From: Owenia fusiformis
Lineage: Eukaryota > Annelida > Polychaeta > Sabellida > Oweniidae
Direction of reading: 5' to 3'
Assembly: GCA_903813345.2 (NCBI GenBank)
Contig: CAIIXF020000010.1
Location: 29,756,828 to 29,820,827 of the forward strand
Length of the DNA stretch: 64,000 bases
A model generated the notes under the pieces. It saw only the letters and a list, made by a program, of their open reading frames with translations, had not been told where the DNA came from and did not search any database. Both the position numbers and the translations under genes were made by a program. Shown here piece by piece: positions 15,301 through 25,137 of the stretch (positions are counted from its first letter, which is position 1; each line of letters begins with the position of its first letter).

Positions 15301-18300
15301 AACACAAATGAATCTAAGGCCACATTATATACAGAGAATAAAATTCCCCAGAAGAAAATATCTTAGATGTTGTGTTTTAAATATAAAATAACATAAGGGG
15401 GAATGGAATTAGCAAGACATAAAGTAAAAGACACATAAAATACACTCTAAATTTTATAGAAATGCAGGAAAATTTGGCAATTCCTTCAATTCTAGAGAGA
15501 AATGTAAGGAAAAGACATGAATAAGAAGACATTTTTAGTCAGGGTTGAATTCTAATAAAATAATGGTAATAAAATCTTAACAATAATTTAGTTATTACTT
15601 AGTTTGCTTCAGAGTTGTGAAAAATTGGTATATTTTGACCAATTTTGGGCAGAGCTGTTAAAAAAACACTCAGTCTGAAATCAATAAGAAAAAATTCCTG
15701 TTTTCAAATCCATTCCAGATTTATATCTCCACCCTTGATCAAGTGATTATATGAAACTGTGTTACCATAATGTTAATCTATTTGGATTTAACACAGTATA
15801 AATCAATCCAATTTCAACAATTATAGACCACTCCGTCAAAATGTTAAAATACCCAAATAAAAATCAGGCTTTAGAAAAGATTATGCAGTTTTTTAGTTCG
15901 TTTTTACAAGATCAAAATAGTATCATTGAATAACATTCCAATTTTTGCAAAACGAAATCGAAAAAAAAATTTGCAAAACAAAAATGACAAAATTCAATAT
16001 ACACTAAAATTGTTTGAACCTTAAATCAATGTTGTTGTTAGTATGCTTTGTAGATGGAATATAGTTCAACAATAAAATGTAGTTCAACAATAAAATTCAA
16101 ATCTCCCGTAAGAAATACATAAACATATTACCGATTTGTGTTTTTCTATTTATGGACAATTCTTTAATTCCCTAATACACTACTTAGTGGAGTCATATTT
16201 CACTAACAATATGTAGGATTAGCGAATTATAACCTTATTGCAACATAAAACCTCAAAATCTTATAAAAATGTTGCTAATGTTACATGTTAAGACTGTTGG
16301 AGCATCGGGATCAGCTTAAGTTGACTTTATCTACACTTATTTTGTAAAACCCTGAGTGTTTGAAGCCTAATTGGGCTCTAAATAGGAGATATAAATACAT
16401 ACACTTTTGATTAGCGCAGATGAAGCACTCTTTTAATGAACCAAAATCAAACTAGTGGATCAGGTATTTTAGTAGACATACATTTTTTCTGATATCTAAA
16501 AAGGATATATTATGTCATCAGACAATAATGAAAATTACCTAAACCATGGGGTATCTATGATGGGAATGATCGGATCCTGCCCATAGATTAAAAGATGATT
16601 CAAAAATACTATGCCCCATCCCCTAAACAAAACCATTTTCTGGATCTATCTTGAACTTAGCATTCAAACTGCCTTAAAGGTAATGAACTACCCTTCATGT
16701 CAAAACTGTAAATTCAACTGTAATGTCAGAGGGAAGCATCGATAGCAAATGAGAGTTCAGGGTTATAAAGGATTAAGAACCTTTCCCTTATATTCAAAAT
16801 TCAAAAAATCCTGCAATGTTATCATAAATTTATTAACCCAGCCAGTGCTAAGTCCATTTTTACACAAATTCACACAATAAGCATTAGAGATTTAACTAAA
16901 TGGCCTCCTTATGCTATTCATAGCTAATCAGGAATAAAAATATTTCTCCACGTGGTCAACTCTGCTCAAGAGAGCAGTGCAAAGCACAATATAACAATGA
17001 ACATCAATTACCAGTAGCATGAAGAGTTATGTCATCAAATTGCTTCCTTCTTAGGACCATATGTAGGATTGGCACCTAATATTCACCGGGTTCTTGATAT
17101 GTTCTTGCTATGACTAAAGGCACACATGCGTACACTGGGTGCTGGCAGATTACTAGGTGTTTCTTTGTTATCAAATACATCTATGTTATAATATAAATAC
17201 TATATGTACTCAGTGTTCGCGCTAGCCATTTAAATTTCTGAGTCCCAGGGACGCAACACATTTGGAAAATGTGAGTCCCGTCTAATATTTTTTGCGTCCC
17301 TCATATTTTGTTATTAATATTAAAGTGAAAGTAAAGTGGGCGATAATAGAGTGCTTCCGCTAAAACCGGATAAAATGACATGTATTGTAATTATATGCAT
17401 TCTCCCGATAAATATCTATCATTTGGTCCTTTTCACACAATTCTTTACTAATGCTATACCAAAATTCTTCGAAATGAATGAAAGAAATATTCAAATTAAG
17501 AGTTGTTTTCACATTTTACCAACCAGCGATCTTCAAGGTCGTGTCAAGGTCGTGAACTTTTTGTTTCTTTTTATAACATTTCTCCTTTCTCTGACGACTT
17601 TTAGATGAAAAACGTTGATCTATCATTAAATAATTATATTGATGTATAACATTAGATCGATATCTAACGGTTCCTAGTGGAAGTAATTAAGGTTATCGTG
17701 AAAAACAAGTCTCAAATCTCAATTTTGAAACTAATGTTTGCGTACAACAGATTATCCAGCTTCGGTATACTCCGGAATGACTCGGAGGGCACCATAGCCA
17801 ATCAAATGCTGCGTTTCAGACTAGAAACCCCGCGAATATACTGAGACACTTCGTAGCCAATCAGATTTGCAGACATAAACATTATCGAGATCAAGGAAGT
17901 AGACGATCTGAAAATTCTTCAGAAAATCATGTTTTATCACTTCTACGCTGCAGTAAAAGTTACCTGATGGTGGTGTAGAATCTTTGCGTCCCAAGGACGT
18001 AAGTTATTTCTGATTTTTCCGTCCAACCTCTTGAAATTTCCGTAAAAACGAGAAAAAACGGCGTCAACGCGAACACTGTGTACATTCAGTTAGTATCCAT
18101 TTATTCTCCAAGATAGAGTATACAGGAGAGCTTGACGCGTGACCTCATTTGAGGCTAGAAATAAAATATAGCAATAACCCTGGTTCTAACCAAACACAGG
18201 GCTTTACAATCCCAGTCCCAATGATATCATCATCATGGGCGTAGGGCTATATTTTGAGTTGGTACGCACACTTGGGATGCCTGATTGCGTGGTCAAAGGC

Positions 18301-21300
18301 CGCCCATCACAGGGGGTTGGGGTGTTTGCTCACCCGGGAAATTCTTTTTTCAAGGACATTATTTGATGGAATCTAAGCGTTTTTATCAACTTTTAAATGT
18401 TGACAATGGTAAAAATACAAATACGGTAGGAAGCATCAATAAATTCGCAAATAAATTAATGTATTTTAACACATTTTTAATTTTTTTCAAATTCATTTGG
18501 TACGCCTGTGTGTATTTTGCGTAATAGGCGCCAGGGGCGGATCTGGGAATCAACAAGGGGGGGGCCCAAATTTCAAGTCAGAGAAAAAAACGTCCGCGCT
18601 TGCGCGGAAAAAAATTTTGGGCCCCTAGAACCCAAAAGTGGGCCCAAATTTTGAAATTTTGAGGCCCATTTTCTTCAAAATTTGGCCTGAAATTAAAAAA
18701 TAAGGCCTTAAAAGGCCCAGTAATGACCAAAAAGGCCCCCTTTTTGGGGCCTGAAGGCCTTTTTTGGCCCACAATTTTTTTTGGGCCCAAATTTTTTTTT
18801 CTGGGCCCACCCAAGGGGGGGGGGCCCGGGCCCCCAGGCCCCCCCCCCTAATCCGCCAGTGGGCGCTACGCCCATTTGAGGATCCATGTTGAGTTCAACA
18901 TACCACTTAGTGAGTATACTAATGCCCCGTACCACAGCCATAATATGCCCAACCGCAATGACTGATCTCCCACATGAGTAGTTATGATGATATATATTAT
19001 TGACCCCTATTGACCCCTATTGACCCTGGCAATTACAGAGGTATTTTTATTTCTGATTGCTTTGGCAAATTATTTTCAATAATTTTGTATAATAGACTTT
19101 ACGCCTTTGTACATGACCGAAAAATAATATCGGAAAATCAAGCCGGTTTCACAAAGAAAGCACGAACAACTGACCACATGTTCATAATACGAACCCTCGT
19201 GGATAAATATGTACTAAGTGAAAAAGGGAATATATATATGTGTTTCGTTGATTTGAGGAAAGCTTTCGATACGGTATGGCATGATGGATTATTTTTGAAA
19301 CTTTTGCAATCGGGGGTAAACGGTTTATTCTATAAAATGATAAAACATATATATTCACAATCAAAAGCAAGAGTCAGACTAGATAATGAGGGTTTATTTA
19401 CCAATGAATTTGACTGTAACAAGGGAATAAAACAGGGGGACCCCCTAAGTCCTCTTCTATTTAATATATATATAAATGACATTATTAAAACATTAGATCT
19501 CAAAACAGACCCTTTATTAAATAATACGCGAATTGGAAGCCTCCTTTTTGCCGATGACTTAGTAATTATCGCATCCTCAAAAGATGAAATGCAAACCAAA
19601 TTGGACAAATTAGAAAAATACTGTGAAGAATGGCACTTAAATATCAACACTGATAAAACCAAAATTATGGTAATGAATAAAAATGGTAGACTTATTGATA
19701 ATCACTTCTTTATAGGAAATTACAAAATAGAATCTGTTTCACGATACATTTACCTGGGAATGGAATTAAGCATAAGTGGGTCAATGAGACCTGCAACCCA
19801 GCATGTCAAAGACAAAGCTGAAAAGGCAAAATTTAAATTATTAAGTCTAATTTCTAATGGTAATATGAAACCATCATTATGCTTAAAACTATTTGATCAA
19901 CTCATAAAGCCCATATGCCTCTATGGATCTGATATATGGGGTACGGGTATCTTAAACTCGAGAAAAATTAAAAAAGACCCACAGTGGGCATTAGAAAAGG
20001 GATATGATGGAATAACATTTGAATCTCTTCATATATCATTTATGAAATCGATACTCGGTGTTAACAGAAAGGCCAGTAATGACGCTACACGAGGCGATTT
20101 AGGTAGGTTTCCACTATTTATTTCTTTGTTTTATCAACAAATGAAATATCTTAATCATATTAACAATAAAGGAACCGACTCACTTCTACGTGAAGCCCTT
20201 GAGGTAAATAAACAACTGACAGATATGAATAAACAATCATGGCTCACGCACATCAATGATGTACTTAAATATATTTACAATGGTACTTCACCAAACTATT
20301 TAAACTTAAAACCAAGAGAAATTAAGAAATTACTGGAAAATAGATACATACAATTTTGGGAAACTAAAATAAAATCAAATAATGGTAAATTGAGGTTTTA
20401 TAAGATAATAAAAGCAAAATGGAACAAGGAACCCTACTTGGATTTAATCAAAAATGAATTAGACAGAAATAACTTGACAAAGCTAAGAATTAGCGCACAT
20501 AAATTAGAAATCGAAACAGGTCGTTACACAAAACCAATTACCCCTATTGAAGAAAGAAAATGTTTAATGTGTAACAAGAAAACTGGTTCAGAATGCCATT
20601 TCCTATTAGAATGCAATACGCTAAAAGATGTTCGGTCGAGTTATATGGATAAAATAAAAAAACACTGTCAAAATTTAGAAAACATGAATAACGTGGAACA
20701 TAAATTAATGTTTCTATTTAATTCAGAGGGAATAATATTAAATATACTAGCAAAATATATATCCAATATTTTTATCGAGAGAGAAAAAAACACGAAATGC
20801 ATCCAATAAAATCTTGCAATGATCAAGCACCCTTTGATTAGTTAATATACTATATAGATAATTAGTTAAGCTTTTTCATTTTCTTCTGTTTAAGCTGTAC
20901 ACTTTGCCCAAATGTGGGATACAAGTATAATAAAGCTCATATAATAATATATTGATTCGAGGCTATAGAGGGCTCCCCAAGAGGGGGTAGTGGGGTCGCT
21001 TTTGTCACTTTTAAGATTTCAAAATTCTCACTTTGTCACATTTAAAATCTACTTGGTCATATTTTGTCAGATTCGTTCCTTTAGTCAGTCAAAGTATTTA
21101 ATGCACTAAATAGTCTGTTATGTTCCATTGTTTGATTGCTGGTTAGAATAAGTCATCTCAACTAGCATCAATTTACATTCAGAACGAATTATCTATTTTT
21201 GTCAATCTCAAAACACTTGTCACTCCGATAAATGTGCAAAATTGTCACTTGCAAATATTGATTTGTCACATTTGTTCGTCTTTAAGTACCCCAAAGTCCC

Positions 21301-21756
21301 ATTTTTAGAGGCCAGGTCGCCTTATCACATACCCCTTGGGGAGCCCCCTATAGACTGACTCAAACCCATCTATCAATCATCTCTATCGGTTACTGTAGAA
21401 AATAGTTCCTAAAATGTGACAGACTACATACAAAACATGAAATGGATTAGAAACCTGAGGTATCTTGTCTCGACCTTATTTTGCTGTTAGTTGCTTTGAA
21501 ATTTCCACAGCCTACGAAAGAACAATGGTACAGTTATAAAATGGTGGGGGGTAAAAAGTCGAGGGATGCACCTCTGTAAAAACTCAAACTCCTCTTACAG
21601 CAAATATTGTCCCGAAGCGATTGGTTGGAAGTCCAAGTCTTCAATGAACTTCACATCCGTGACTAGACTTACCTTGATTGTGAGCGTGAATGAAGTGTCA
21701 TCTAGGAGTGAAATCTTGCAGACGCACTCCTTCGGATTATCTCCAAGACAAGGCAT
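244..21756 (-). CDS. EPB41L4A: EPB41L4A-like FERM-domain gene, nine exons, 3' end beyond window
   Basis: Band 4.1-like protein 4A family: a membrane-cytoskeleton adaptor whose FERM domain binds membrane proteins and lipids at the cell cortex. Nine minus-strand exons (21673-21756, 8080-8184, 6301-6422, 3916-4013, 3529-3649, 1847-1934, 1032-1120, 558-621, 244-335) all have GT donors and AG acceptors. They join in one frame into 863 nt (287 codons plus 2 nt). The product reads through the whole FERM fold: F1 with CKISLLDD and [11 protein letters not shown]2 with EEITRYQFFLQ, SELGDFDP and [10 protein letters not shown], and F3 with [27 protein letters not shown] and [28 protein letters not shown] and [15 protein letters not shown] fit EPB41L4A better than EPB41L4B or EPB41L5. 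The start at 21756 gives the same distance to the LTLT motif as I recall for the vertebrate protein. The FERM-adjacent and C-terminal exons lie left of the window. The family call is secure; the exact paralogue is likely. Confidence 0.9.
558..621 (-). CDS. EPB41L4A: EPB41L4A-like exon 8 (residues 236-257)
   Basis: A short 64-nt exon encoding [20 protein letters not shown] of F3, between acceptor ctaaaatag and donor gtaagt. It completes the W codon of exon 7 (TG|G) and is phase 0 at its 3' end. Confidence 0.9.
1032..1120 (-). CDS. EPB41L4A: EPB41L4A-like exon 7 (residues 207-236)
   Basis: The exon encodes [20 protein letters not shown], then [10 protein letters not shown] at the start of the PH-like F3 lobe. 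Acceptor ttttttag, donor CTTCTG|gtgagt, phase 2; the W codon is split across the junction. Confidence 0.93.
1847..1934 (-). CDS. EPB41L4A: EPB41L4A-like exon 6 (residues 177-206)
   Basis: The exon encodes [20 protein letters not shown] followed by YGVDLHPVL, the end of F2 with the hallmark LEMYGVDLH of 4.1 proteins. Acceptor attttcag, donor TTG|gtatgt. It continues in phase with exon 5 (GT|T = V). Confidence 0.93.
2190..3566 (-). repeat. Intronic minisatellite, 18 x ~76 bp, unit = exon-5 end plus 5' splice site
   Basis: Unit starts, marked by gggctttgtg, fall at 2241, 2317, 2393, 2469, 2545, 2621, 2697, 2773, 2849, 2925, 3004, 3080, 3155, 3231, 3307, 3383, 3459 and 3533. The spacing is 76 bp with three exceptions (79, 75, 74), and a partial unit lies at the left. 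Read on the minus strand, each unit is the last ~40 nt of exon 5 ([12 protein letters not shown]), an intact gtaagt donor and ~36 bp of intron. The copy at 3533 is the real exon end. Copies 2925-3533 carry tatgcac where most left-hand copies carry tatacac, so two subarrays are visible. Confidence 0.97.
3529..3649 (-). CDS. EPB41L4A: EPB41L4A-like exon 5 (residues 137-177), parent of the adjacent minisatellite
   Basis: The exon encodes [20 protein letters not shown], then LPQQ and [12 protein letters not shown] of the F2 lobe. The donor is CTTGT|gtaagt. Its last 40 nt or so plus the donor recur 17 more times in the following intron (2190-3528). The authentic copy is identified by the upstream coding sequence and the acceptor at 3650-3651. 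Confidence 0.93.
3916..4013 (-). CDS. EPB41L4A: EPB41L4A-like exon 4 (residues 104-137)
   Basis: The exon begins the F2 helical lobe: [17 protein letters not shown] followed by a helix ending AAYAVQ. Acceptor tttgaag, donor gtaagt. Phase 1 to the next exon completes the S of SELGDFDP. Confidence 0.92.
4420..5890. repeat. Dispersed AT-rich inverted-repeat family, intron 3
   Basis: Plus-oriented arms at about 4430-4520 and 5428-5560 (containing gtccgtctgctcatgc and atataatttaga) match the reverse complement of about 5780-5880 (caaggaataaagtatata). Related arms occur at 8640-8700, 10290-10400, 14340-14490 and 15380-15540. This looks like an old non-autonomous foldback family. Ends are approximate. 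Confidence 0.5.
6301..6422 (-). CDS. EPB41L4A: EPB41L4A-like exon 3 (residues 64-104)
   Basis: The exon encodes [10 protein letters not shown], then the F1/F2 junction with [20 protein letters not shown] and ITR. The acceptor is attttcag and the donor CAG|gtaaaa, phase 2. The open frame continues past the acceptor, so the start-codon ORF seen here is longer than the real exon. Confidence 0.92.
8080..8184 (-). CDS. EPB41L4A: EPB41L4A-like exon 2 (residues 29-63)
   Basis: The exon is flanked by a tttccag acceptor and a gtaagt donor and is 105 nt long, phase 0 at both ends. It encodes the ubiquitin-like F1 lobe: [20 protein letters not shown], then [11 protein letters not shown]. It lies about 13.5 kb downstream of exon 1. 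Confidence 0.92.
8185..12958. other. Intron 1 of the EPB41L4A-like gene, distal part: no gene seen
   Basis: AT-rich intron sequence. It contains a short perfect hairpin (CCATCCTT/AAGGATGG, about 9135-9156), an arm of the dispersed AT-rich repeat at about 10290-10400 and a C-run near 11340. No ORF here has splice context or a recognisable product. Confidence 0.6.
12959..13178. mobile_element. Short G/C-run-flanked TIR element (MITE-like)
   Basis: The left end GGGCCCTTAGCCAGG is matched by the reverse complement of the right end (CCTGGCTACCGGCC). Inside, runs of G, then C, flank an AT-rich core. Short, non-coding and TIR-bounded, so a non-autonomous DNA transposon is likely; no superfamily is assigned. 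Confidence 0.55.
14340..15540. mobile_element. Foldback element with ~140-bp diverged inverted arms
   Basis: The arm at 14340-14490 (aatgtccgtctgctcatgct, atataatttagagtgtt) is the inverted counterpart of 15380-15540. The same arm recurs elsewhere in introns 1-4. No transposase is seen between the arms, only short chance ORFs and a C-run at about 14776. Confidence 0.5.
17211..18079. mobile_element. Non-autonomous hAT-like transposon, ~870 bp
   Basis: Terminal inverted repeats CAGTGTTCGCG and CGCGAACACTG bound the element. Subterminal blocks repeat gcgtccc/gggacgc motifs on both sides. CAGNG-type ends suggest hAT. Flanks share only tgtac, so the expected 8-bp target duplication is degraded. 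No transposase remains; the internal ORF is chance. Confidence 0.65.
18237..18873. mobile_element. Nested TIR elements, outer TGGGCGTAG family with inner GGCGGATC family
   Basis: The outer ends TGGGCGTAG and CTACGCCCA enclose a second element (about 18533-18860) with ends GGGGCGGATCTGG and ATCCGCCAGT. The inner element is very rich in gggccc and G/C runs and is related to elements at 37757-37947 and 59310-59523. ORFs within it are compositional artefacts. Confidence 0.6.
18985..20950 (+). mobile_element. 5'-truncated non-LTR (LINE) retrotransposon, antisense in intron 1
   Basis: One long ORF for reverse transcriptase (19010-20809), a short 3' UTR with an aataaagctcat end near 20930-20940, and no endonuclease domain upstream. 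A tripled tgacccctat-type motif marks the truncated 5' edge. It lies antisense to the host gene. The open frame suggests recent insertion. Confidence 0.85.
19010..20809 (+). CDS. LINE reverse transcriptase (partial ORF2, APE-lineage type)
   Basis: RNA-templated DNA polymerase of a non-LTR retrotransposon. Motifs run in order from [15 protein letters not shown] and [15 protein letters not shown] to the motif-A region [16 protein letters not shown], motif [20 protein letters not shown] and the catalytic [10 protein letters not shown] thumb-like region and a C-terminal C-x2-C...H-x4-C cluster ([18 protein letters not shown]) follow. The frame is open for 599 codons with no break. The N-terminal endonuclease is missing and the apparent start is a non-ATG codon in truncated sequence, so this is not a complete protein. 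A CR1/Jockey-like clade is possible, but I do not assign one. Confidence 0.9.
   Translation: MTPIDPGNYRGIFISDCFGKLFSIILYNRLYAFVHDRKIISENQAGFTKKARTTDHMFIIRTLVDKYVLSEKGNIYMCFVDLRKAFDTVWHDGLFLKLLQSGVNGLFYKMIKHIYSQSKARVRLDNEGLFTNEFDCNKGIKQGDPLSPLLFNIYINDIIKTLDLKTDPLLNNTRIGSLLFADDLVIIASSKDEMQTKLDKLEKYCEEWHLNINTDKTKIMVMNKNGRLIDNHFFIGNYKIESVSRYIYLGMELSISGSMRPATQHVKDKAEKAKFKLLSLISNGNMKPSLCLKLFDQLIKPICLYGSDIWGTGILNSRKIKKDPQWALEKGYDGITFESLHISFMKSILGVNRKASNDATRGDLGRFPLFISLFYQQMKYLNHINNKGTDSLLREALEVNKQLTDMNKQSWLTHINDVLKYIYNGTSPNYLNLKPREIKKLLENRYIQFWETKIKSNNGKLRFYKIIKAKWNKEPYLDLIKNELDRNNLTKLRISAHKLEIETGRYTKPITPIEERKCLMCNKKTGSECHFLLECNTLKDVRSSYMDKIKKHCQNLENMNNVEHKLMFLFNSEGIILNILAKYISNIFIEREKNTKCIQ
20963..21353. 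mobile_element. ~390-bp TIR element with CTATAG-GGGCTCCCCAAG ends
   Basis: The left end CTATAGAGGGCTCCCCAAG is matched by the reverse complement of the right end (CTTGGGGAGCCCCCTATAG). The interior has repeated tttgtcac motifs. Non-coding; a non-autonomous DNA transposon. Confidence 0.7.
21673..21756 (-). CDS. EPB41L4A: EPB41L4A-like coding exon 1 (residues 1-28)
   Basis: The exon starts [20 protein letters not shown] and ends LTIK at a gtaagt donor, phase 0. The frame stays open upstream to an ATG at 21831. I prefer the ATG at 21756 because it gives the family's usual short leader (26 residues to the LTLT motif), followed by the first beta strands of FERM F1. A 5' UTR exon or promoter was not identified. 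Confidence 0.85.
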
Positions 21757-22261
21757 GTCTTTATCTTTATTTCTGCTGCTTTGTTTTCTTAACACATCGG
21801 GGAAAAACTTGTAAATATTTGAAGACTGCATTTTTCTTTTTTTATTTTGCCCGCGGATTTCCTTCGCAAGTCACTGTCTGTATTGGCGGCTCTCGCCGAT
21901 ATAATCCAAATATAAACAGCCATATCGAATATTTTATGATCACTTGCCAATATTAATTGTAGTTTGATATCCGTCCAAGTGTATAAAATACCGAAATATT
22001 CAAAAATAACCACCTGTGATTTTTTGTAATAAATTTTTCTTGGCTGTGACTAAATATCAAACCACAGGTAAGTTTGATGAAACGAAATAATTATAATATG
22101 CGACTATGAGTGACATCTTTTAAAAGCTCTTGAAGTTTAATGAAGAAACCTCTGTGCTTTACTCACTCCGAGAGCCATGTTAGCTCAGAATCAGTCACAG
22201 CCTTTGACATAGGTAATTTATGCATGGTTGTTCATGAACAACAACGCCACACCCCCCCCCC

Positions 22262-22930
22262 TCACTGGCAAATCCATGCCCCCCGCCCCATGGCCCCAGA
22301 AATAAGTTGGCCCGAACATTTTGTAGTGGGCATTTGCTTGCCCGATTACTTGGCCGAATTATCAAAAAAGGCCTAATTTCTCCCAAGCGCGCATTTCTTT
22401 CTGATTTGAAATGTGTCCCCCCGACCATTCTCATACCAGAAAGTGGAAAAATCTGACCATTGCCATACCTCATGTCAACAATTTGAGGGCCATTTTCATA
22501 CCAGATCCTAAAATCTGGGTCCATTGCCATGCCAGATGTCAAAAAAGTACCACATGTGCGTCGAGGATCTGCGTCAAGGTTTATATACAGTGAACCCCGC
22601 TCCCTCGCCCCCCCCCCCCTGTTACCTCCATGATTCGCCAGTGCTCCTCTGTGGTATATATGAGTCTAAAATACTTAGAAAGGGATACAAGGTAAAGTGG
22701 AGGTGCAAATGGAGGACGTTTATTAACGTAATTTTATTTCTGAAGTATTCCAAGTGTTCTTCTATACAATATATACAACAAACGTGGTCACGTGGCCCGG
22801 GGCTTCACTGTATATAAACCTTGACGGGGATCCTCGGCGCACATGGGGTACCTTTTTGACATTTCTATGGCAATGGACACACATTTTAGAATCTGCTATG
22901 AGAATACCCTCCCCCCCCCCCCAAAGGGTC
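22262..22930. mobile_element. Overlapping inverted-repeat (foldback) elements upstream of the EPB41L4A-like start
   Basis: CACTGGCAAATC at 22263 pairs with the reverse complement of GATTCGCCAGTG near 22640. A second inverted pair joins about 22460-22605 to 22795-22900 (tttatatacagtgaa against ttcactgtatataaa; gtccattgccat against atggcaatggac). C-runs are prominent. No coding potential is seen. Confidence 0.6.
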
Positions 22931-23481
22931 ACGTGGTAGAATAATATAGTAGCAAAAACAATAGACAGTGTCGAATGGGTTTGAAAAAAATTACGATCAA
23001 TAATTAAATTGAATTAAGGCAAATTAAATTGTTCTTACCAGTCACGAGATTTTATCGACGTAGATGTGTTAAATTCAGATTTCTTATAAAAACTATCAGT
23101 TCATCAGTTGCAATAGTCCCTTAGGAAGAATTAATTAAGTCATAATTAGAATCCTTGCTATCTGGATCGATAATGAAAATGGAATGAAATGGGAAATACC
23201 AAAGCTCTTCGACCTGCGACCTTAACCTTCGACCTACGACTTACTGGGTGTTCAGGTTTTGTTTTGGAATGTATTTGAAAAAACTTCTACCTTATCTTAT
23301 AGAGAACTTTAACATGTTTTAGAGCAGAAAAATCAGATTCTAATGTCTTAGATTATTTATTTTATTTCAATTGGCGTAAACTCACAGATTAATTTATATA
23401 TACATCATCAAGATAATCCATTGAGCGTTGTGTGCCCTGGACATGGAAGGAAATCGTATTATATAATGTTTTATTAAGTGT

Positions 23482-23633
23482 CTATTTTTTCAGGCCGAGA
23501 TTCTTGACGATTTTCTTGAAAAAATCTTTCGCTCTTTGTCTCAGCGGTATCTTCTTTGATATGGACTTCTCTACATTCACTTCTTGAACGACGTACTTTA
23601 TTATGATTGGACAGTCTGGTTTATATAATCCAC
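23482..23633 (-). CDS. Exon 4 (terminal) of the 119-residue protein gene
   Basis: The acceptor is gttttcag, after which the frame reads RGLYKPDCPIIIKYVVQEV and ends GLKK with a TAG stop at 23482-23484. The open frame extends past the acceptor into the intron, but the split R codon (C|GT) supports the splice. Confidence 0.78.
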
Positions 23634-24833
23634 CTGAAAACAAAAACGTAGGTTTTAACAAATCATGCATAATGCTGTGCAATTCTGCGCAATCGTCATA
23701 GTACGTTGTCATGCACAGTCCATTTGTTTTCTTTGTTAGGAACACAATATTTATTGGCCTATTTCTCAAACATTTGATTTTCTTGATGAAGATATAATTA
23801 TACCATTAGCTGAGACTAACAAAATTTTATGATGGTCTCAGCTATTAGCTACCGGTCTCTATTTTAATGAAGTTATTAAATCAATCCATTTTGAAAATGA
23901 TTGCTAATTAGCTAATATGCACATTTTAATGTTGACAACTGGTTCTCTCCATTTAATAGTCATTTGTCTGTAATGTTAACCTTGCATTGACCATGCATGA
24001 ACTAAGACAGGTCGGACATTATGACAATTTGAAATTAATGCAAATGTTACTATCTATAAACTAATCTCGGTGTGAACACGGGATCAACGAGGGGTTAATG
24101 TCAAACTTATTGAGATACTTACGGGCTTCAAACTCCATGACGATTCTGTCTCTTTCTTCCATTAATATCCTAAGATCTTCATCAATGGTCGTCAACTAAA
24201 AAACAAATTGTTTTTTATGTAAATAGAAACACGCAACTCGATTCGATACAATTGCATAGGTATCATCAAGTACAATACGTATTTGCCACTATATATTAAT
24301 GATTGATGTACTTTTCCAATTTGTAGGACACATCTTTTAAGAACTTGTTAATCAAGAATTTATTATAAGGAATGTATGTATTCGTAAGTGGGAATAAAAT
24401 CAAAGTATCCCCACACTAATGATAACTTACACAATGTCTCAAGCAGGCCTCTGACGATTCAACTGCAGGAGATGGTATAAATATGTCACTGGGTTGCGGG
24501 GGTGGTGGTCGCTTAATCAAGGAGTCATTTACCTCTTTGTTAACTGGGATTTTACATTCTACAATTTGCAAAAATAATGCATATTTGAAATCAGTTTTAA
24601 TGATAAAACAATATTGTATACTATTCACATGACAACATCGTATTTATGACGTCACCAACCATTTTGTCTCTCGATAATGACGTCATCCAAATGGTTTCAC
24701 CGACAGATTTATTTTTCATCAAATTATTTTTCACAAAACTCACAAAATATGTTTCGCATTGATTGTTTCCTCATGTTCGTAAGATAGTGATAATCTTTTC
24801 ATAGAAATGCATAGAGAATATCTCACCATCCAT
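23482..24833 (-). CDS. Uncharacterised 119-residue protein gene, four exons, complete
   Basis: Function not recognised. Minus-strand exons 24827-24833, 24431-24558, 24123-24195 and 23482-23633 have consensus gt donors and ag acceptors and add to 360 nt including the stop. The product starts MDECKIPVNKEVNDSLIKR and continues with a PPPPQPSD stretch. A charged, probably helical segment (LTTIDEDLRILMEERDRIVM) follows, and the C-terminus is strongly basic (KKIPLRQRAKDFFKKIVKNL, then GLKK). No signal peptide or membrane segment is seen, so it is probably intracellular. The first coding exon is only 7 nt (ATGGATG). The gene ends 1.7 kb upstream of the EPB41L4A-like start, on the same strand. Consistent phases make a real gene likely. 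Confidence 0.75.
24123..24195 (-). CDS. Exon 3 of the 119-residue protein gene
   Basis: Acceptor gttttttag, donor GCCC|gtaagt. It encodes LTTIDEDLRILMEERDRIVM and EFEA, a charged helical segment. Confidence 0.78.
24431..24558 (-). CDS. Exon 2 of the 119-residue protein gene
   Basis: Acceptor aaattgtag, donor TGT|gtaagt. It encodes residues 3-45 including the proline-rich RPPPPQPSD and ESSEACLRHC. Joined to ATGGATG at 24827-24833 it reads MDECK. Confidence 0.75.
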
Positions 24834-24960
24834 GATCTCAATTTGCTTCAGATTTATTTCGCTGTTTTATAACTCCGATGTTGCTTTGATGAGCACGTCA
24901 ACAAAAATGAACATCAACAAACCACCTTAACAACTATCACTGTGACGTCATTGATTTCGT
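24647..24960. promoter_or_regulatory. Three TGACGTCA palindromes (CRE/ATF-type) at the small gene's start
   Basis: Perfect TGACGTCA octamers occur at 24647-24654, 24678-24685 and 24953-24960. They bracket the small gene's first exon, two in intron 1 and one about 120 bp upstream of the ATG. CREB/ATF bZIP proteins bind this octamer. Use in this gene is inferred. Confidence 0.4.
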
Positions 24961-25137
24961 AACATATTCATTGTTTCGATTTGATTATTTTAGTTTCTAT
25001 GACAACACATATCTGGGTTACCTGGCGGACCTTTGGATCAGGGGTTTTCCATCTCTGTAGCCTCCATGTGTTAAAATCTATGCTTGTTACGTCCATCTGA
25101 GCATCGAGCCACTCTTAGAAAACCTCCCTCATCCTCA

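Noticed and set aside
18578-18941. Gly/Pro/Lys-rich ORFs
   Set aside because: They follow G/C runs and gggccc blocks of a transposon, so they are compositional artefacts.
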